A stretch of DNA of 35,860 nt from Akkermansiaceae bacterium (lineage in GTDB: Bacteria; Verrucomicrobiota; Verrucomicrobiia; Verrucomicrobiales; Akkermansiaceae). A program made the position numbers and the translations under genes. This document shows positions 1-8,534 of this stretch, one piece after another (position 1 is the stretch's first letter; each line of letters opens with the position of its first letter). The stretch is from the NCBI GenBank assembly GCA_903934285.1, contig CAIZNN010000182.1, positions 1 through 35,860 on the forward strand, in the 5' to 3' direction. A model generated the notes under the pieces. The model did not search any database and was not told where the DNA came from. It was given only the letters and a program-made list of their open reading frames with translations.

Positions 1-1
1 C

Positions 2-1873
2 TTCACCCGCAGCGGAGCCACTGCCGCCGCCCTAACAGCCAGCTTCACCGTCGCCGGTTCGGCGACCTTCGGCACCGACTACGCCCAGAGCGGGGCGGCG
101 GGCTTCAGCGCTTCCACCGGCACCGTGACCTTTGCGGCCGGTGCCGCGACGGCTCTTGTCACCCTCGACCCAACGGTGGACACGACGGTGGAGTCTGACG
201 AAACGGCCATCCTCACGGTGACCAGCGGCAGCGGCTACACTGCGGGAGCCCCAACCGCCGCCACCGGCACCATCACCAATGATGACACCACGGTGAGCGT
301 GCCGGAGATCGTCGTCGAGCAAAACGCCGGCAACATCGCCGACGGCGGCAGCCAGGACTTCGGCTCACTGAATGTCGGATCTAACACAAGCCTGAGCTTC
401 ACCATCAAGAACACCGGCAATGGCGACCTGACCGGATTGGTGGTCACCAAGGGCGGTCTCAACCCGGACGATTTCACGGTTACTTCGAGCCCGGTGGCCC
501 CGGTGGCCGGGCCTAACGGAACCACCGTCTGCACGGTGCAATTTGCTCCCGCAGCCACCGGATCACGCAGCGCCACCTTGCAGATCAGCAACAACGACGC
601 CGATGAAGCCCCGTTCGACATCACTCTGACTGGAACCGGCACGTTCTTTGACGATTTCGATCCCGGCATCACGCCGCAGCTGTGGGCACCATTCGGCGGT
701 GGCGCGGCAGCGAACAGCAACGGCCAGGCCGCAGGTCCGGGCCCCACGGGCAACAGCCTGTGGTTTGGTGGTGATGGCAGCCGCTTCGCAACGACACAAG
801 CGCTGGACACACGCGCCGGCGGTGGGGTTTCTTTCCAGTTGGCCCTTGCCAATGGCGCAGCCAACCCGTGGGAAGCGGCCGATCCAGGCGAAGAAGTCGT
901 CCTCGAGTATTCCAATGACGGCACGAACTATGTGCAATTCGCCGGGCCCTACAACAACCGTGCGTGGCAGAAGTTCGTGCTCACCATTCCAGCGGCGGCC
1001 CAGACCATGGCAACGCAATTTCGTTTCCGCCAACTCGCTAACAGCGGTGCCGCCTACGACAACTGGGCCATCGACGACGTGCAAGTCGGCAGCAGCGTCA
1101 TGCTGGCCGCGGAAATCGCGGTGGAGCAACCGATCAGCAGCGGTCTGGCGGATGGCACATCGACGGTGTACTTCAATTTGGAGGGCAGCGACTTGAGCAA
1201 CAGCCGCACCCTTACGATTCGCAATTCGGGCACCGCTGATCTGACCGGGCTCGGCGTCACCAAGGACGGCACGAACGCCAATAGCTTCACGCTGGGCAGC
1301 CTCGGCGCCAACATTCTTGCTCCCGGCGCCGCCACCACCTTCACGGTCACCTTCACCCCCGGTGCCACCGGACCGCGCACCGCTGCCATTCACATCGCCA
1401 GCAACGATGCCGACGAACCCCAATTCGACATCGGCCTAACAGGCGGGGTGGTCCCGGGCAGTGCCTTCGCGGCGTGCATGATGGCTGCCAATCTGCCGCT
1501 GGCCGAGTCCGGCGCACATCAAACGCCACAGCATGACGGGGTAACGAATCTGTTGAAGTACGCCTGCAACCTCGACCTGTCCAAGCCGGATGTGCGCACA
1601 CTGAGCGTCGGTGGCTATGGTGTGGCGGGACTTCCCGGCGGGACGATGACAGGCGGCAGGCTCCGTCTCGAGTTCCTGCGGCGCAAGGCAAGCACCAACC
1701 CAGGCATTACCTGCACGCCGCAGTTTTGCTCGAGCATCGGTTCGTGGGTGGACGTGGCGGGCGTGCTCCAGGGCGTTTCGATCGACGCGGTGTGGGAGCG
1801 GGTGGTGGTGGATGATCCGGCACCCGGTCCGGGCCAGCGCTTTGGTCGTCTCAAGGTGGTGCAAGCCCCATGA
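2..1873 (+). CDS. Large secreted Calx-beta / choice-of-anchor D protein, 3' part
   Basis: The frame is open to the left edge, so this is the C-terminal 623 residues of a longer protein; no start is visible. Visible residues 1-95 read as a Calx-beta domain ending in a TGTITNDDT-type strand. About 100-215 is a choice-of-anchor D (ASPM-SPD-2-Hydin-like) Ig fold, with GSQDFGSLNVGS and later ISNNDADEAPF. About 218-365 is a jelly-roll, reelin-repeat-like module (FFDDFDPG start, VLEYSNDG, AYDNWAIDDVQV). A second choice-of-anchor D domain follows (about 370-480, IASNDADEPQF). The last 130 residues (DGVTNLLKYACNLDLSKPD, LRLEFLRRKAS, WERVVVDDP) resemble a C-terminal module I associate with large verrucomicrobial exported proteins. 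The role is inferred to be surface adhesion or matrix. No catalytic motif is seen. The next gene starts 96 bases downstream on the same strand. Confidence 0.85.
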   Translation, partial: FTRSGATAAALTASFTVAGSATFGTDYAQSGAAGFSASTGTVTFAAGAATALVTLDPTVDTTVESDETAILTVTSGSGYTAGAPTAATGTITNDDTTVSVPEIVVEQNAGNIADGGSQDFGSLNVGSNTSLSFTIKNTGNGDLTGLVVTKGGLNPDDFTVTSSPVAPVAGPNGTTVCTVQFAPAATGSRSATLQISNNDADEAPFDITLTGTGTFFDDFDPGITPQLWAPFGGGAAANSNGQAAGPGPTGNSLWFGGDGSRFATTQALDTRAGGGVSFQLALANGAANPWEAADPGEEVVLEYSNDGTNYVQFAGPYNNRAWQKFVLTIPAAAQTMATQFRFRQLANSGAAYDNWAIDDVQVGSSVMLAAEIAVEQPISSGLADGTSTVYFNLEGSDLSNSRTLTIRNSGTADLTGLGVTKDGTNANSFTLGSLGANILAPGAATTFTVTFTPGATGPRTAAIHIASNDADEPQFDIGLTGGVVPGSAFAACMMAANLPLAESGAHQTPQHDGVTNLLKYACNLDLSKPDVRTLSVGGYGVAGLPGGTMTGGRLRLEFLRRKASTNPGITCTPQFCSSIGSWVDVAGVLQGVSIDAVWERVVVDDPAPGPGQRFGRLKVVQAP

Positions 1874-1933
1874 TCCAGGCAGGAAAAACCCACCGCTCCC
1901 CACCCCTGGAAAATCCTCGCGGCCGGACTTGAC

Positions 1934-1949
1934 CTGCCGCCGGCGGCAG
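1934..1949. promoter_or_regulatory. Perfect 16-bp palindrome before apbE
   Basis: CTGCCGCCGGCGGCAG is a perfect inverted repeat in the 96-base gap, ending 20 bases before the apbE ATG. It could be an operator or a short hairpin in the leader. No U-tract follows, so it does not look like an intrinsic terminator for the preceding gene. Its function is unknown. Confidence 0.4.
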
Positions 1950-1969
1950 CGAAGCTCCCTCCCCGACTT

Positions 1970-3010
1970 ATGCATATAACAACTCTTCTGGCGGCAGTGG
2001 TGATGTTAGGCGGCGCGTGCGCGCGCTGCGCCGAGCTTCCCGTCACGGCCTGGCAAGGGCGGACGATGGGCAGCCCCTACAACGTGAAAATCGTCGATGG
2101 CAAGCTCAGCGAATCGCAGGTGGTGGCGCTCAAGGCGGAAATCGAGGGCGTCCTCACGGAGGTCAACCGGCAGATGTCGAACTACCAACCCGAGAGCGAA
2201 CTCTCGCGTTTCAACCGGGCTGCCGCCAAGGTGCCTTTCAAGGTCGCGGCGGAGTTCGCGCGGGTGGCGCGCTTCAGCTTGGAACTGAGCCGCGAGTCGG
2301 AGGGCGCGTTTGATCCCACCCTCGGGCCCGTGATCAACCTGTGGGGCTTTGGCGAATCGACCGCCCAACCTGCCGTGCCCACCCCCGCCGCGTTGCGTGC
2401 CGCCACGGCCAAAACGGGCTGGCGCAATCTAACGATAACCGCGGCCGGCGAACTGGTCAAGGAGTTGCCGGACCTCGCTTTGGACCTTGGCGCGGTGGCC
2501 AAGGGTTTCGCCGTGGACGAAATGATCCGCGTGCTCCGCAGCCACGGCCTGGAGAACCTCTATGCCTCCATCGCCGGCGAAGTGCGCGTGCTCGGCCACA
2601 ACCCCCATGGCGCCAAATGGGTGTTAGGGATTTCCGTGCCCGTCGACCATTGGCGGGATAACAACCCGATGGCCGCCGTGGTCTCAATCACCAATCAGGC
2701 GCTGTCGAGCTCCGGCGACTATCAGAAATTTTTCATTGACGCGCAGGGCCGGCGGCAGTGCCACATCATTGATGGCAAGAGCGGCACCCCGGTGCAACAC
2801 GCATTGGCGGCGGTCACCGTGGTGGCGCCGGACAGCATGACGGCCGATGGCTTTGCCACCACCCTGTTTGTGCTCGGCCCGCAGGCCGGCATGAAGTTTA
2901 TTGACGCGCGCGCCGAGGCGGCGGCCTTGTTCATCGTGCGCGACAAGGACGGCAGCTTCCGCCAGCTCGCCAGCGCGAAATTCGCCGCCCTGACCGGTTA
3001 CCAACCTTGA
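1970..3010 (+). CDS. apbE: FAD:protein FMN transferase (ApbE family)
   Basis: This is a 346-residue ApbE-family enzyme, close to the usual length. Family knowledge: ApbE attaches FMN from FAD to a Thr of target proteins outside the cytoplasm, for example Nqr/Rnf subunits. Seen here: an N-terminal export signal (residues 1-20) with a Cys at 17 but an imperfect lipobox; RTMGSPYNV (31-39); NYQPESELSRFN (71-82); GAFDPTLGPVINLWGFG (112-128); LDLGAVAKGFAVDE (171-184); SSSGDYQKFF (247-255); HIIDGKSGTP (265-274); and the metal-binding DSMTADGFATTLFVLG segment near 288-303. The ATG is chosen because the signal peptide follows at once; no Shine-Dalgarno is visible. It converges on a minus-strand gene 20 bases away. 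No target protein is in the window. Confidence 0.93.
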   Translation: MHITTLLAAVVMLGGACARCAELPVTAWQGRTMGSPYNVKIVDGKLSESQVVALKAEIEGVLTEVNRQMSNYQPESELSRFNRAAAKVPFKVAAEFARVARFSLELSRESEGAFDPTLGPVINLWGFGESTAQPAVPTPAALRAATAKTGWRNLTITAAGELVKELPDLALDLGAVAKGFAVDEMIRVLRSHGLENLYASIAGEVRVLGHNPHGAKWVLGISVPVDHWRDNNPMAAVVSITNQALSSSGDYQKFFIDAQGRRQCHIIDGKSGTPVQHALAAVTVVAPDSMTADGFATTLFVLGPQAGMKFIDARAEAAALFIVRDKDGSFRQLASAKFAALTGYQP

Positions 3011-3030
3011 TCCGCCATTTCAGGCTGACG

Positions 3031-3906
3031 CTACTTGCGCCCGAAGCCCGCGCCCTTGAGCCACGTCGCGCAGTCGCGCGTCCAGTCGAGCAGTTTGCCC
3101 GGATCGGACGGGTTGCCGCCCAAACCGAGGCCATGGCCGCCTTTCTCGTAGACATGCAAATCGAAGCGCACGCCCGCGCGGCGCAAGGCGAGGGCGAAGT
3201 CCAGGGTGTTCTCCACCTTCACGCCGCTGTCCTCCCAAGTGTGCCAGAGGAAACACGGCGGGGTTTGCGGCGTGACTTGCAGCTCGTTGGACAGCAGCTG
3301 CACCAACTCGGGTGACGGGTCCTTCCCTAGCAAATTCTCCCTGGACCCCTGATGGGTGTTAGGGCCCATGGAAATGACCGCATAGCACAGGATGCCCAGA
3401 TCCGGCCGCGAACTCTGGCGCTCCACCACATCGGTGCTGTTGGCATCGCCCGCATCGAAATGGGTCAGCAAGGTGGATGCCAGATGCCCGCCGGCCGACG
3501 AACCCATGATGCCGACGCGTGTGGGGTCGAGCTTCCACTCGGCGGCGCGGGCGCGGACGCAGCGCAGGGCGCGCGCGGCGTCGTTGAGCATCACCGGATG
3601 GCGGTAACCGGCGCTGCCGAGGCGGTACTTGAGCACCAACCCTGCGATGCCCTGGGTGTTGAGCCACAAGGCGTAATCCCTGCCCTCATGACCCGCCAGG
3701 CCGCCATAGCCGCCACCGGGGCAAATCACCACCGCCGCGCCGGTGGCTAGCTCGGGCTTGGCCAGGTATGGCGTGAGGGTTGGGATGTCCTTGTCGGCGG
3801 TGCCCAGCGCGCCGGGTGCGGCGGCGGGCCACAGCGGGATGGCTTCCTGGGCCAGAGCCTGGAGAGTGGTGAATACTGCGGCGATCAAACCAATCGGGAC
3901 TTTCAT
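3031..3906 (-). CDS. Secreted alpha/beta hydrolase (acetyl-esterase/BD-FAE-like)
   Basis: This 291-residue protein has a signal peptide (about 1-19, ending near LAQEA). The alpha/beta-hydrolase fold is visible: oxyanion loop CPGGGYGGLAGHEG (62-75), nucleophile elbow GSSAGG with Ser137, likely acid Asp226 in WEDSGVKVEN, and His258 in EKGGHGLGLG. Family: exported esterases of this type often remove acetyl or feruloyl groups from plant polysaccharides. The substrate here is inferred, not shown. It lies downstream of cysK on the same strand but is separated by 242 bases containing a repeat, so co-transcription is doubtful. It fits better with the carbohydrate genes at the other end of the window than with the sulfur genes beside it. 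Confidence 0.85.
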   Translation of the reverse strand: MKVPIGLIAAVFTTLQALAQEAIPLWPAAAPGALGTADKDIPTLTPYLAKPELATGAAVVICPGGGYGGLAGHEGRDYALWLNTQGIAGLVLKYRLGSAGYRHPVMLNDAARALRCVRARAAEWKLDPTRVGIMGSSAGGHLASTLLTHFDAGDANSTDVVERQSSRPDLGILCYAVISMGPNTHQGSRENLLGKDPSPELVQLLSNELQVTPQTPPCFLWHTWEDSGVKVENTLDFALALRRAGVRFDLHVYEKGGHGLGLGGNPSDPGKLLDWTRDCATWLKGAGFGRK

Positions 3907-4055
3907 GGGACCGCAGGCTGCATGGGTTTGCCGCCGGGAGCAACTCGGAAGTTCGCGAGCGGAACAGAGAGGCGAATTGACTGCAAAGTCGCTAAGAACC
4001 TGATGGATGCGACCGCGCCCAATGCCATGCCCATGGGGGCGAAGTTAACCGTATA

Positions 4056-4145
4056 GGGCGGGACGCCCGGAAGAGTGTTCGGCAGGATGCCGAACACTGC
4101 CGGCGGGACGCCGGCGCTCCCCAAACACTACCGGCGCTCCCCAAC
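4056..4145. repeat. Two-hairpin palindromic repeat, copy 1 (reverse orientation)
   Basis: This lies between the hydrolase and cysK. AGTGTTCGGCA, GGA loop, TGCCGAACACT (4074-4098) is followed directly by GCCGGCG, GGA loop, CGCCGGC (4099-4115) and GCTCCCC. A smaller hairpin GGGCG-GGA-CGCCC (4056-4068) precedes it, and a partial extra copy of the GGCGCTCCCC end lies at 4132-4142. The same plan, inverted, occurs at 8311 and 15828. It is REP-like in style. Confidence 0.8.
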
Positions 4146-4148
4146 CAC

Positions 4149-5111
4149 TCACACCTCGTGGACAGTTAGGTTGGCGCATTCCTCGCGGATTTTTTCAGCC
4201 AGCGGGGTGGAGAGGTAGCGTTCGGTGGACGAGCAGCCGATGGTGACGATGCGCTTGCCCTTGAATTCGGGGCGTTTGGCCACTTGGATGGCAGCCCAGA
4301 CATTGGCGCCGGTGGAAATGCCGGCGGGGAACCCTTCGAGCTGGGCCAGGGCCTGGGCGGTGGCCATGGCGTCCTCATTGCTCACCAGTATGACTTCATC
4401 GATGGTTTGCACGTTGAGGTTTTTCGGAATGAAGCCCGCCCCGATGCCCTGAATCATGTGCGGTCCGGGCTGCCCGCCGGAAATGACCGGGCTGCCGGCC
4501 GGTTCGACCGCAAAGGTTTTGAGCGCGCGGCGCGACTTGATGACTTCCGAAATCCCGGTGAGGGTGCCGCCAGTGCCGACGCCGGCAACAAAGGCATCGA
4601 TCGCCCCATCGGTATCGCGCCAGATTTCCTCGGCAGTGGTTTCGCGGTGGACTTGCGGGTTGGCCGGATTCTCAAATTGGCCGGGCCCGAAGGCTTCCGC
4701 GCCGTGTTCTTCCAACAGTTGCTTGGCCTTGGCGATGGCGCCCCCCATGCCGCGCGCACGGGGTGTTAGGACAATCTCGGCCCCCAGCATGCGCAGCAGC
4801 ACACGCCGCTCAATCGACATGCTTTCCGGCATGGTCAGAATGCAGCGGTAGCCTTTGGCGCGGGCGACGAACGCCAACGCAATGCCGGTGTTGCCCGACG
4901 TCGGCTCGATGATGAGCCCGCCCGGCTTGAGCGTGCCATCGCGCTCGGCCGCCTCGATCATCGCCTTGCCGATGCGGTCCTTGACGCTGAAGAGCGGATT
5001 GAAAAACTCGGCCTTGACGCAAATCTCGGCGGCGAGACCGGCCGTGAGATGATTGAGGCGGACCAACGGTGTGTTGCCAACGGTGGCAACCAGGTTGTTT
5101 GCAATGTTCAT
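4149..5111 (-). CDS. cysK: Cysteine synthase (O-acetylserine sulfhydrylase)
   Basis: This 320-residue cytoplasmic PLP enzyme condenses O-acetylserine with sulfide to make cysteine, the last step after the adjacent cysI and cysH products. Seen: [10 protein letters not shown] near 11-20; the PLP lysine Lys44 in FSVKDRIG; the substrate loop [12 protein letters not shown] (69-80); the PLP phosphate loop GTGGT (179-183); and the late [10 protein letters not shown] segment. Length and order match CysK/CysM. Residues after the lysine follow the CysK pattern, so cysK is preferred over cysM or cystathionine beta-synthase (no extra domains). The start ATG follows a C/A-rich leader without Shine-Dalgarno. 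It is separated from cysH by 167 bases that hold an AAGAC-repeat element. Confidence 0.95.
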   Translation of the reverse strand: MNIANNLVATVGNTPLVRLNHLTAGLAAEICVKAEFFNPLFSVKDRIGKAMIEAAERDGTLKPGGLIIEPTSGNTGIALAFVARAKGYRCILTMPESMSIERRVLLRMLGAEIVLTPRARGMGGAIAKAKQLLEEHGAEAFGPGQFENPANPQVHRETTAEEIWRDTDGAIDAFVAGVGTGGTLTGISEVIKSRRALKTFAVEPAGSPVISGGQPGPHMIQGIGAGFIPKNLNVQTIDEVILVSNEDAMATAQALAQLEGFPAGISTGANVWAAIQVAKRPEFKGKRIVTIGCSSTERYLSTPLAEKIREECANLTVHEV

Positions 5112-5151
5112 GATCGGGGGCGGTTGGTGGTTAGCAGTTTATGGTTAGGAG

Positions 5152-5275
5152 AGAGACAGAAGACTTGAAGACACAAGACTTGAAGACAGAAGAAAAAGCA
5201 AGCGAAGAGAGCGGAGCGTGGATTTCTGGTCTTCTGTCTTTTGTCTTGCAGCGCAGCGGTCTTCTGTCTCGATTT
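5152..5275. repeat. AAGAC-repeat element between cysH and cysK (diverged copy)
   Basis: On the plus strand the left arm carries repeated GAAGAC/CAAGAC units (about 5155-5190), and the right arm carries the complementary GTCTTCTGTC/GTCTTGC units (about 5228-5275). The two arms could pair around a 40-base centre. Read from the cysH stop (minus strand), it begins with AGACAGAAGAC, then a CGCTGCGCTGCAAGAC block. That block resembles the core of the better-matched elements at 6083, 19733 and 23831. Confidence 0.6.
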
Positions 5276-5278
5276 GTG

Positions 5279-6028
5279 TCAAATTTGAAAGTCGGGGGTG
5301 CCGGAGTCGAGGTGCAGGCCGCACTCATACTTGGTGCCGCGGAAGCGGGTCGCCCCGGCATCGTCGTCGGCGCTGGCCGGGCGGGTGCTGTGCCAGTCGC
5401 CCATGGTGAGGTAGCCGTGGGCGGCGAGCGGATGGGGTGGCAGCTTGTGTTCGCGCAAATAGTGCTCGAGCCGGGCATCGGCCCAGTCCAGGATTGGATA
5501 GACCTTGAGGGTGCTTTTCTGTTGCTCGGCGAAGCTGCGGTCGGCGCGGGTCTTCGATTGCGTGCGGCGCAGCCCGCTGAGCCAGACATCGGCGCCGAGC
5601 TCGCGCAGCGCGCGGTTCATCGGCTCGATTTTGGTGAGCAGCGCGTAACGGTCCGCCCCGGCCTTGCCGTCGTTCCACAGTTCCCCCCACAGCGCCTGGA
5701 GGCGCGCGGCGGAAATGTTAGGTTGATAGATCCGGAGGTCCAGCTCGAGGCGGCTGGTGAGTGCTTCGGCATGGCGGTAGGTTTCCGGGAACAGAAAGCC
5801 GGTGTCGATGAACACCACCGGGATTTGCGGCGCATGCTCGGCAATCAAATGCAACATGGCCGCGGCCTGGAGGCCGAAACTGGTGGTGGCGACCACGCGC
5901 GGGCCGAATTGATCATAGAGGAAGCGCAGGCGCGCGCCGGCCCGCATCGGCGCCAACGCGGCGCTGAGGTCGGTGGTCTCCACGCCAGGCATGGGGGAAG
6001 CGAGGGGGTTGGATTGCAGGGCAGTCAT
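5279..6028 (-). CDS. cysH: Phosphoadenylyl-sulfate (PAPS) reductase
   Basis: This 249-residue protein belongs to the CysH family and reduces activated sulfate to sulfite with thioredoxin or glutaredoxin. Seen: ATTSFGLQAAAMLH (47-60, nucleotide-binding loop), VVFIDTGFLFPET (71-83), GLRRTQSKTRA (152-162) and the C-terminal KYECGLH with Cys236. Cys236 is the only cysteine in the protein. APS-type reductases carry an additional CC...CxxC Fe-S ligand set, and here the matching region reads GADRYALLTKIEP. The enzyme is therefore predicted to use PAPS and to lack an iron-sulfur cluster. It lies 94 bases downstream of cysI, in pathway order. Confidence 0.93.
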   Translation of the reverse strand: MTALQSNPLASPMPGVETTDLSAALAPMRAGARLRFLYDQFGPRVVATTSFGLQAAAMLHLIAEHAPQIPVVFIDTGFLFPETYRHAEALTSRLELDLRIYQPNISAARLQALWGELWNDGKAGADRYALLTKIEPMNRALRELGADVWLSGLRRTQSKTRADRSFAEQQKSTLKVYPILDWADARLEHYLREHKLPPHPLAAHGYLTMGDWHSTRPASADDDAGATRFRGTKYECGLHLDSGTPDFQI

Positions 6029-6082
6029 GGTCGTCTAGGGTCGTTGAAACCGGCAAACTGTTGTTGTCAGGTCGAATTCTTC

Positions 6083-6125
6083 GTCTTGGGTCTTGTCGTC
6101 TTGGGTCTGAGACGCAGCCTCGCTA
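6083..6125. repeat. Gene-end element (hairpin plus AAGAC repeats) after cysI
   Basis: Read on the minus strand it begins at the cysI stop codon itself: TAGCGAGGCTGCG, then TCTCAGACCCAAGAC, then further CAAGACCCAAGAC units. A GAGGC...GTCTC stem (one mismatch relative to GCCTC) could form. It occupies most of the 94-base gap to cysH. Confidence 0.7.
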
Positions 6126-7844
6126 GCGGATATTGAGGGCGTCCGGATTGAGGTTGTGATGGAAATCGGCCCCTTGCCGGGTGGCGGCGACGTAGCCGGC
6201 GCGGATGCAGAAATCCCCGAAGCGCTCGCCGTCATTGCGTGCCCGGGCGTAGTGCGCGATGAGCGGCTCTAACAATCCAGTGATGGCTTCCGCGCGGACG
6301 CTTTCGCGGTACAGTTTGGAGAGCCGCTGGCCGGCGAAGCCGCCGCCAAGATAGACGTTGTAGCGGCCCGGGGCGCGCCCCACAAAGGCGATTTCCGCGA
6401 GGAACGGGCGGGCGCAGCCGTTGGCGCAACCGGTCATGCGGATGGTGATGGCATCGTGGCGCAGGCCGTTGGCCTCGATGACCTGCTCCAGTTCGGTGAG
6501 CAGATCCGGCAGGTAGCGCTCGGCCTCGGCGAGGGCCAGGCCGCAGGTGGGCAGCGCGACGCAGGCCAGCGAGTTGAGGCGCAAGGCGCTCTTGAGGTGG
6601 CTGTCGTTGATGGCGTATTGCGCGAGGAGTTGCTCAATGGCCGGGCGTCGGGCCGGTGAGATGTTGGCGATGACGAGGTTTTGGTTGGCGGTGAGCCGGA
6701 AATCGCCCTGGTGGATTTTGGCGATCTCGCGCAACCCGCTGCGCAGCGGATAAGCCGGGGTGTCGAGCACGCGCCCACCTTGGATGAACAAGTTGAGGTG
6801 GAAAAAGCCCCGCTCATCCTCGAACCAACCGTAGCGGTCGCCGTTGTCGTCGAACTGATAGGCCCGCGCCGCTTCCAGTTCATAGCCGAGGTAGCGGTGG
6901 AGTTCGGCGCTGAACCAAGCGCTGCCGCGCTCCTCGATGGTGTACTTGAGCCGGGCGTGGCGCCGGTCGCTGCGGTCCCCGAAGTCGCGCTGCACCAGCA
7001 CCACCTTTTCGGCGACGTCGATGACTTGCCCGGGCTGGCAAAATCCGATCACTTCGGCGAGCCGCGGGAACGAGCCGTCCACCCCATGGCTCATGCCCAT
7101 GCCGCCGCCGACCGCGACATTGAAGCCGACGAGTTGACCCGCCTCGATGATGGCGATGAAGGACAAATCGTTGGCGAAAACATCGACGTCGTTGGACGGC
7201 GGCACCGCGATGGCGATTTTGAATTTCCGCGGCAGATAGGTCTTGCCGTAGATCGGCTCGACCTCGTCCTCACTGGTGTGGATGGTTTCCCCGTCGAGCC
7301 AGATTTCGTGATAGGCGCGGGTTTGCGGCGTGAGGTGGTCGGACAGCCCCTGCGCCAGCTTGAGCACCCCGGCATGCACCGAGGACAGGTGCGGATTGGG
7401 GTTGCACATCACATTGCGATTCACATCGCCGCAAGCGGCAATGGTGTCCAGTGCCGCTTGGTTGAGCTGCGCGATGGTATGCTTGAGGTTGGTCTTGATC
7501 ACGCCGTGAAACTGCAACGCCTGACGGGTGGTCAGCTTGATGGTGCCATTGGCAAACTCGCCGGCCAGGCGGTCCACTTCAAGCCATTGCGCCGGGCTCG
7601 CCACACCTCCCGGCACCCGGATCCGCACCAGGAACGCATACGCCTTCTCCAGGCCTTGTTTGCGCCGCGCGGCCCGCAGGTCGCGGTCATCCTGCTGATA
7701 GGTCCCGTGGAATTTGAGCAGTTGCTGGTCGGCCTCGGGCATGGTTGCGGTGGAGGCGTCGGCAAGCCCCGCGGCTATGGTGCCGCGCAGATAGTTGCTG
7801 TTGGCCTTGATCGCTTCGTTGGCGGATGGTGGTTTCTCGGACAT
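6123..7844 (-). CDS. cysI: Sulfite reductase hemoprotein (CysI-type)
   Basis: This 573-residue siroheme/[4Fe-4S] enzyme takes sulfite to sulfide; E. coli CysI has nearly the same length. The duplicated nitrite/sulfite reductase architecture is visible: LTTRQALQFHGV (104-115) in the first ferredoxin-like half and RLTANQNLVIANI (383-395) in the second. Cluster/siroheme ligands are Cys428 and Cys434 in CVALPTC and Cys473 and Cys477 in CANGC. ERYLPDLL and APGRYNVYLGGG are strongly CysI-like. No CysJ flavoprotein or ferredoxin is in the window, so the electron donor is unknown. The start ATG follows a CACCCC-type leader with no Shine-Dalgarno. A 21-codon upstream ORF precedes it (see 7900-7965). 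Confidence 0.93.
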   Translation of the reverse strand: MSEKPPSANEAIKANSNYLRGTIAAGLADASTATMPEADQQLLKFHGTYQQDDRDLRAARRKQGLEKAYAFLVRIRVPGGVASPAQWLEVDRLAGEFANGTIKLTTRQALQFHGVIKTNLKHTIAQLNQAALDTIAACGDVNRNVMCNPNPHLSSVHAGVLKLAQGLSDHLTPQTRAYHEIWLDGETIHTSEDEVEPIYGKTYLPRKFKIAIAVPPSNDVDVFANDLSFIAIIEAGQLVGFNVAVGGGMGMSHGVDGSFPRLAEVIGFCQPGQVIDVAEKVVLVQRDFGDRSDRRHARLKYTIEERGSAWFSAELHRYLGYELEAARAYQFDDNGDRYGWFEDERGFFHLNLFIQGGRVLDTPAYPLRSGLREIAKIHQGDFRLTANQNLVIANISPARRPAIEQLLAQYAINDSHLKSALRLNSLACVALPTCGLALAEAERYLPDLLTELEQVIEANGLRHDAITIRMTGCANGCARPFLAEIAFVGRAPGRYNVYLGGGFAGQRLSKLYRESVRAEAITGLLEPLIAHYARARNDGERFGDFCIRAGYVAATRQGADFHHNLNPDALNIR

Positions 7845-7899
7845 GCTGGGGTGGGGTGGGGTGCTGAATTCCAGACTGTGGTTGCGCGTAACCGGTAAC

Positions 7900-7965
7900 T
7901 CACAACGGCCAATGAATCAAGTGCCGGTGCCAGCCAACGGTGAAGGGAATGAAGACGGTGAGCAT
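7900..7965 (-). CDS. Possible 21-codon leader ORF upstream of cysI
   Basis: An ATG at 7965-7963, preceded by CTAAGGATT, opens a 21-residue frame (MLTVFIPFTVGWHRHL and five more residues) that stops 55 bases before the cysI ATG. The AAGGA is unusual in a window where most starts lack any Shine-Dalgarno, but it is too close to the ATG for ideal spacing. The peptide has no cysteine, so a cysteine-sensing attenuator of the known actinobacterial kind is not supported. It may be chance. Confidence 0.25.
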   Translation of the reverse strand: MLTVFIPFTVGWHRHLIHWPL

Positions 7966-8534
7966 AATCCTTAGTTCGTAGCGTTGTATTGTGTGGTTTC
8001 GCCGGCACCTTGCACTGGCAGCCGCGGCACCGCAACTATTTTTTACGGGATTTTTTTCACCGTGTGGCAGGAACCCGTGAATTGGGTGGCAGCCGTCCAG
8101 GCCTTGAAAATCCCGGGGTCTGGGGCCAGCCCCAGTCTCCGCAGGCCATTGGACGCACCAGATCCTGTGGAACCATCCGGCGGATATTACGACCCAAGCG
8201 GCACCAAATCACGACGAAAGCGTGAAACGCAGGAAGCCGTGATCACGGCGGCGTTCTCAATGCCGAAGGCACAAATTGGCATGGCCTGCGCTTCCCTGCC
8301 CGGCGGTTTTGGGGAGCGCCGGCGTCCCGCCGGCTGTGTTCGGCATCCTGCCGAACACTCTTCACCCATCCGGTCATCATCAACCCCGACGGCTCCCAGC
8401 GCCATCTAAAATCCTAAATCCCAAATCATAAATTCTAACCAAAGAACATGGCGTCCCTCCTTCAGCTGTTTTTCTCTTCCGTTTAGAACGCGGAGTGAGC
8501 GTTATTAATCAGGTTACTAAATACTAGCATATTA
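7966..8534. other. Gene-poor region upstream of the sulfur block
   Basis: No gene is supported in these roughly 570 bases. The block holds the presumed cysI promoter region near its left end, a two-hairpin repeat at 8311-8360, and a distinctly AT-rich stretch from about 8400 to 8550 (TACTAGCATATTATTATGC) downstream of the small HExxH gene. Frames across 8100-8300 look faintly protein-like but match nothing I recognise. Confidence 0.5.
8311..8360. repeat. Two-hairpin palindromic repeat, copy 2
   Basis: GGGGAGC is followed by the stem GCCGGCG-TCC-CGCCGGC and then GTGTTCGGCA-TCC-TGCCGAACAC. This is the reverse complement of the core at 4074-4122, nearly base for base, with both TCC loops preserved. 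Confidence 0.85.

Noticed and set aside
6681..7898. 405-codon plus-strand open frame opposite cysI
   Set aside because: It is a shadow of a GC-rich gene on the other strand. The minus-strand frame has complete sulfite reductase motifs; the plus frame has none.
7966..8310. Possible gene in the frame reading HWTHQILWNHPADI
   Set aside because: It has no start, no recognisable family and frame breaks on both sides; the match to any enzyme is too weak to claim.
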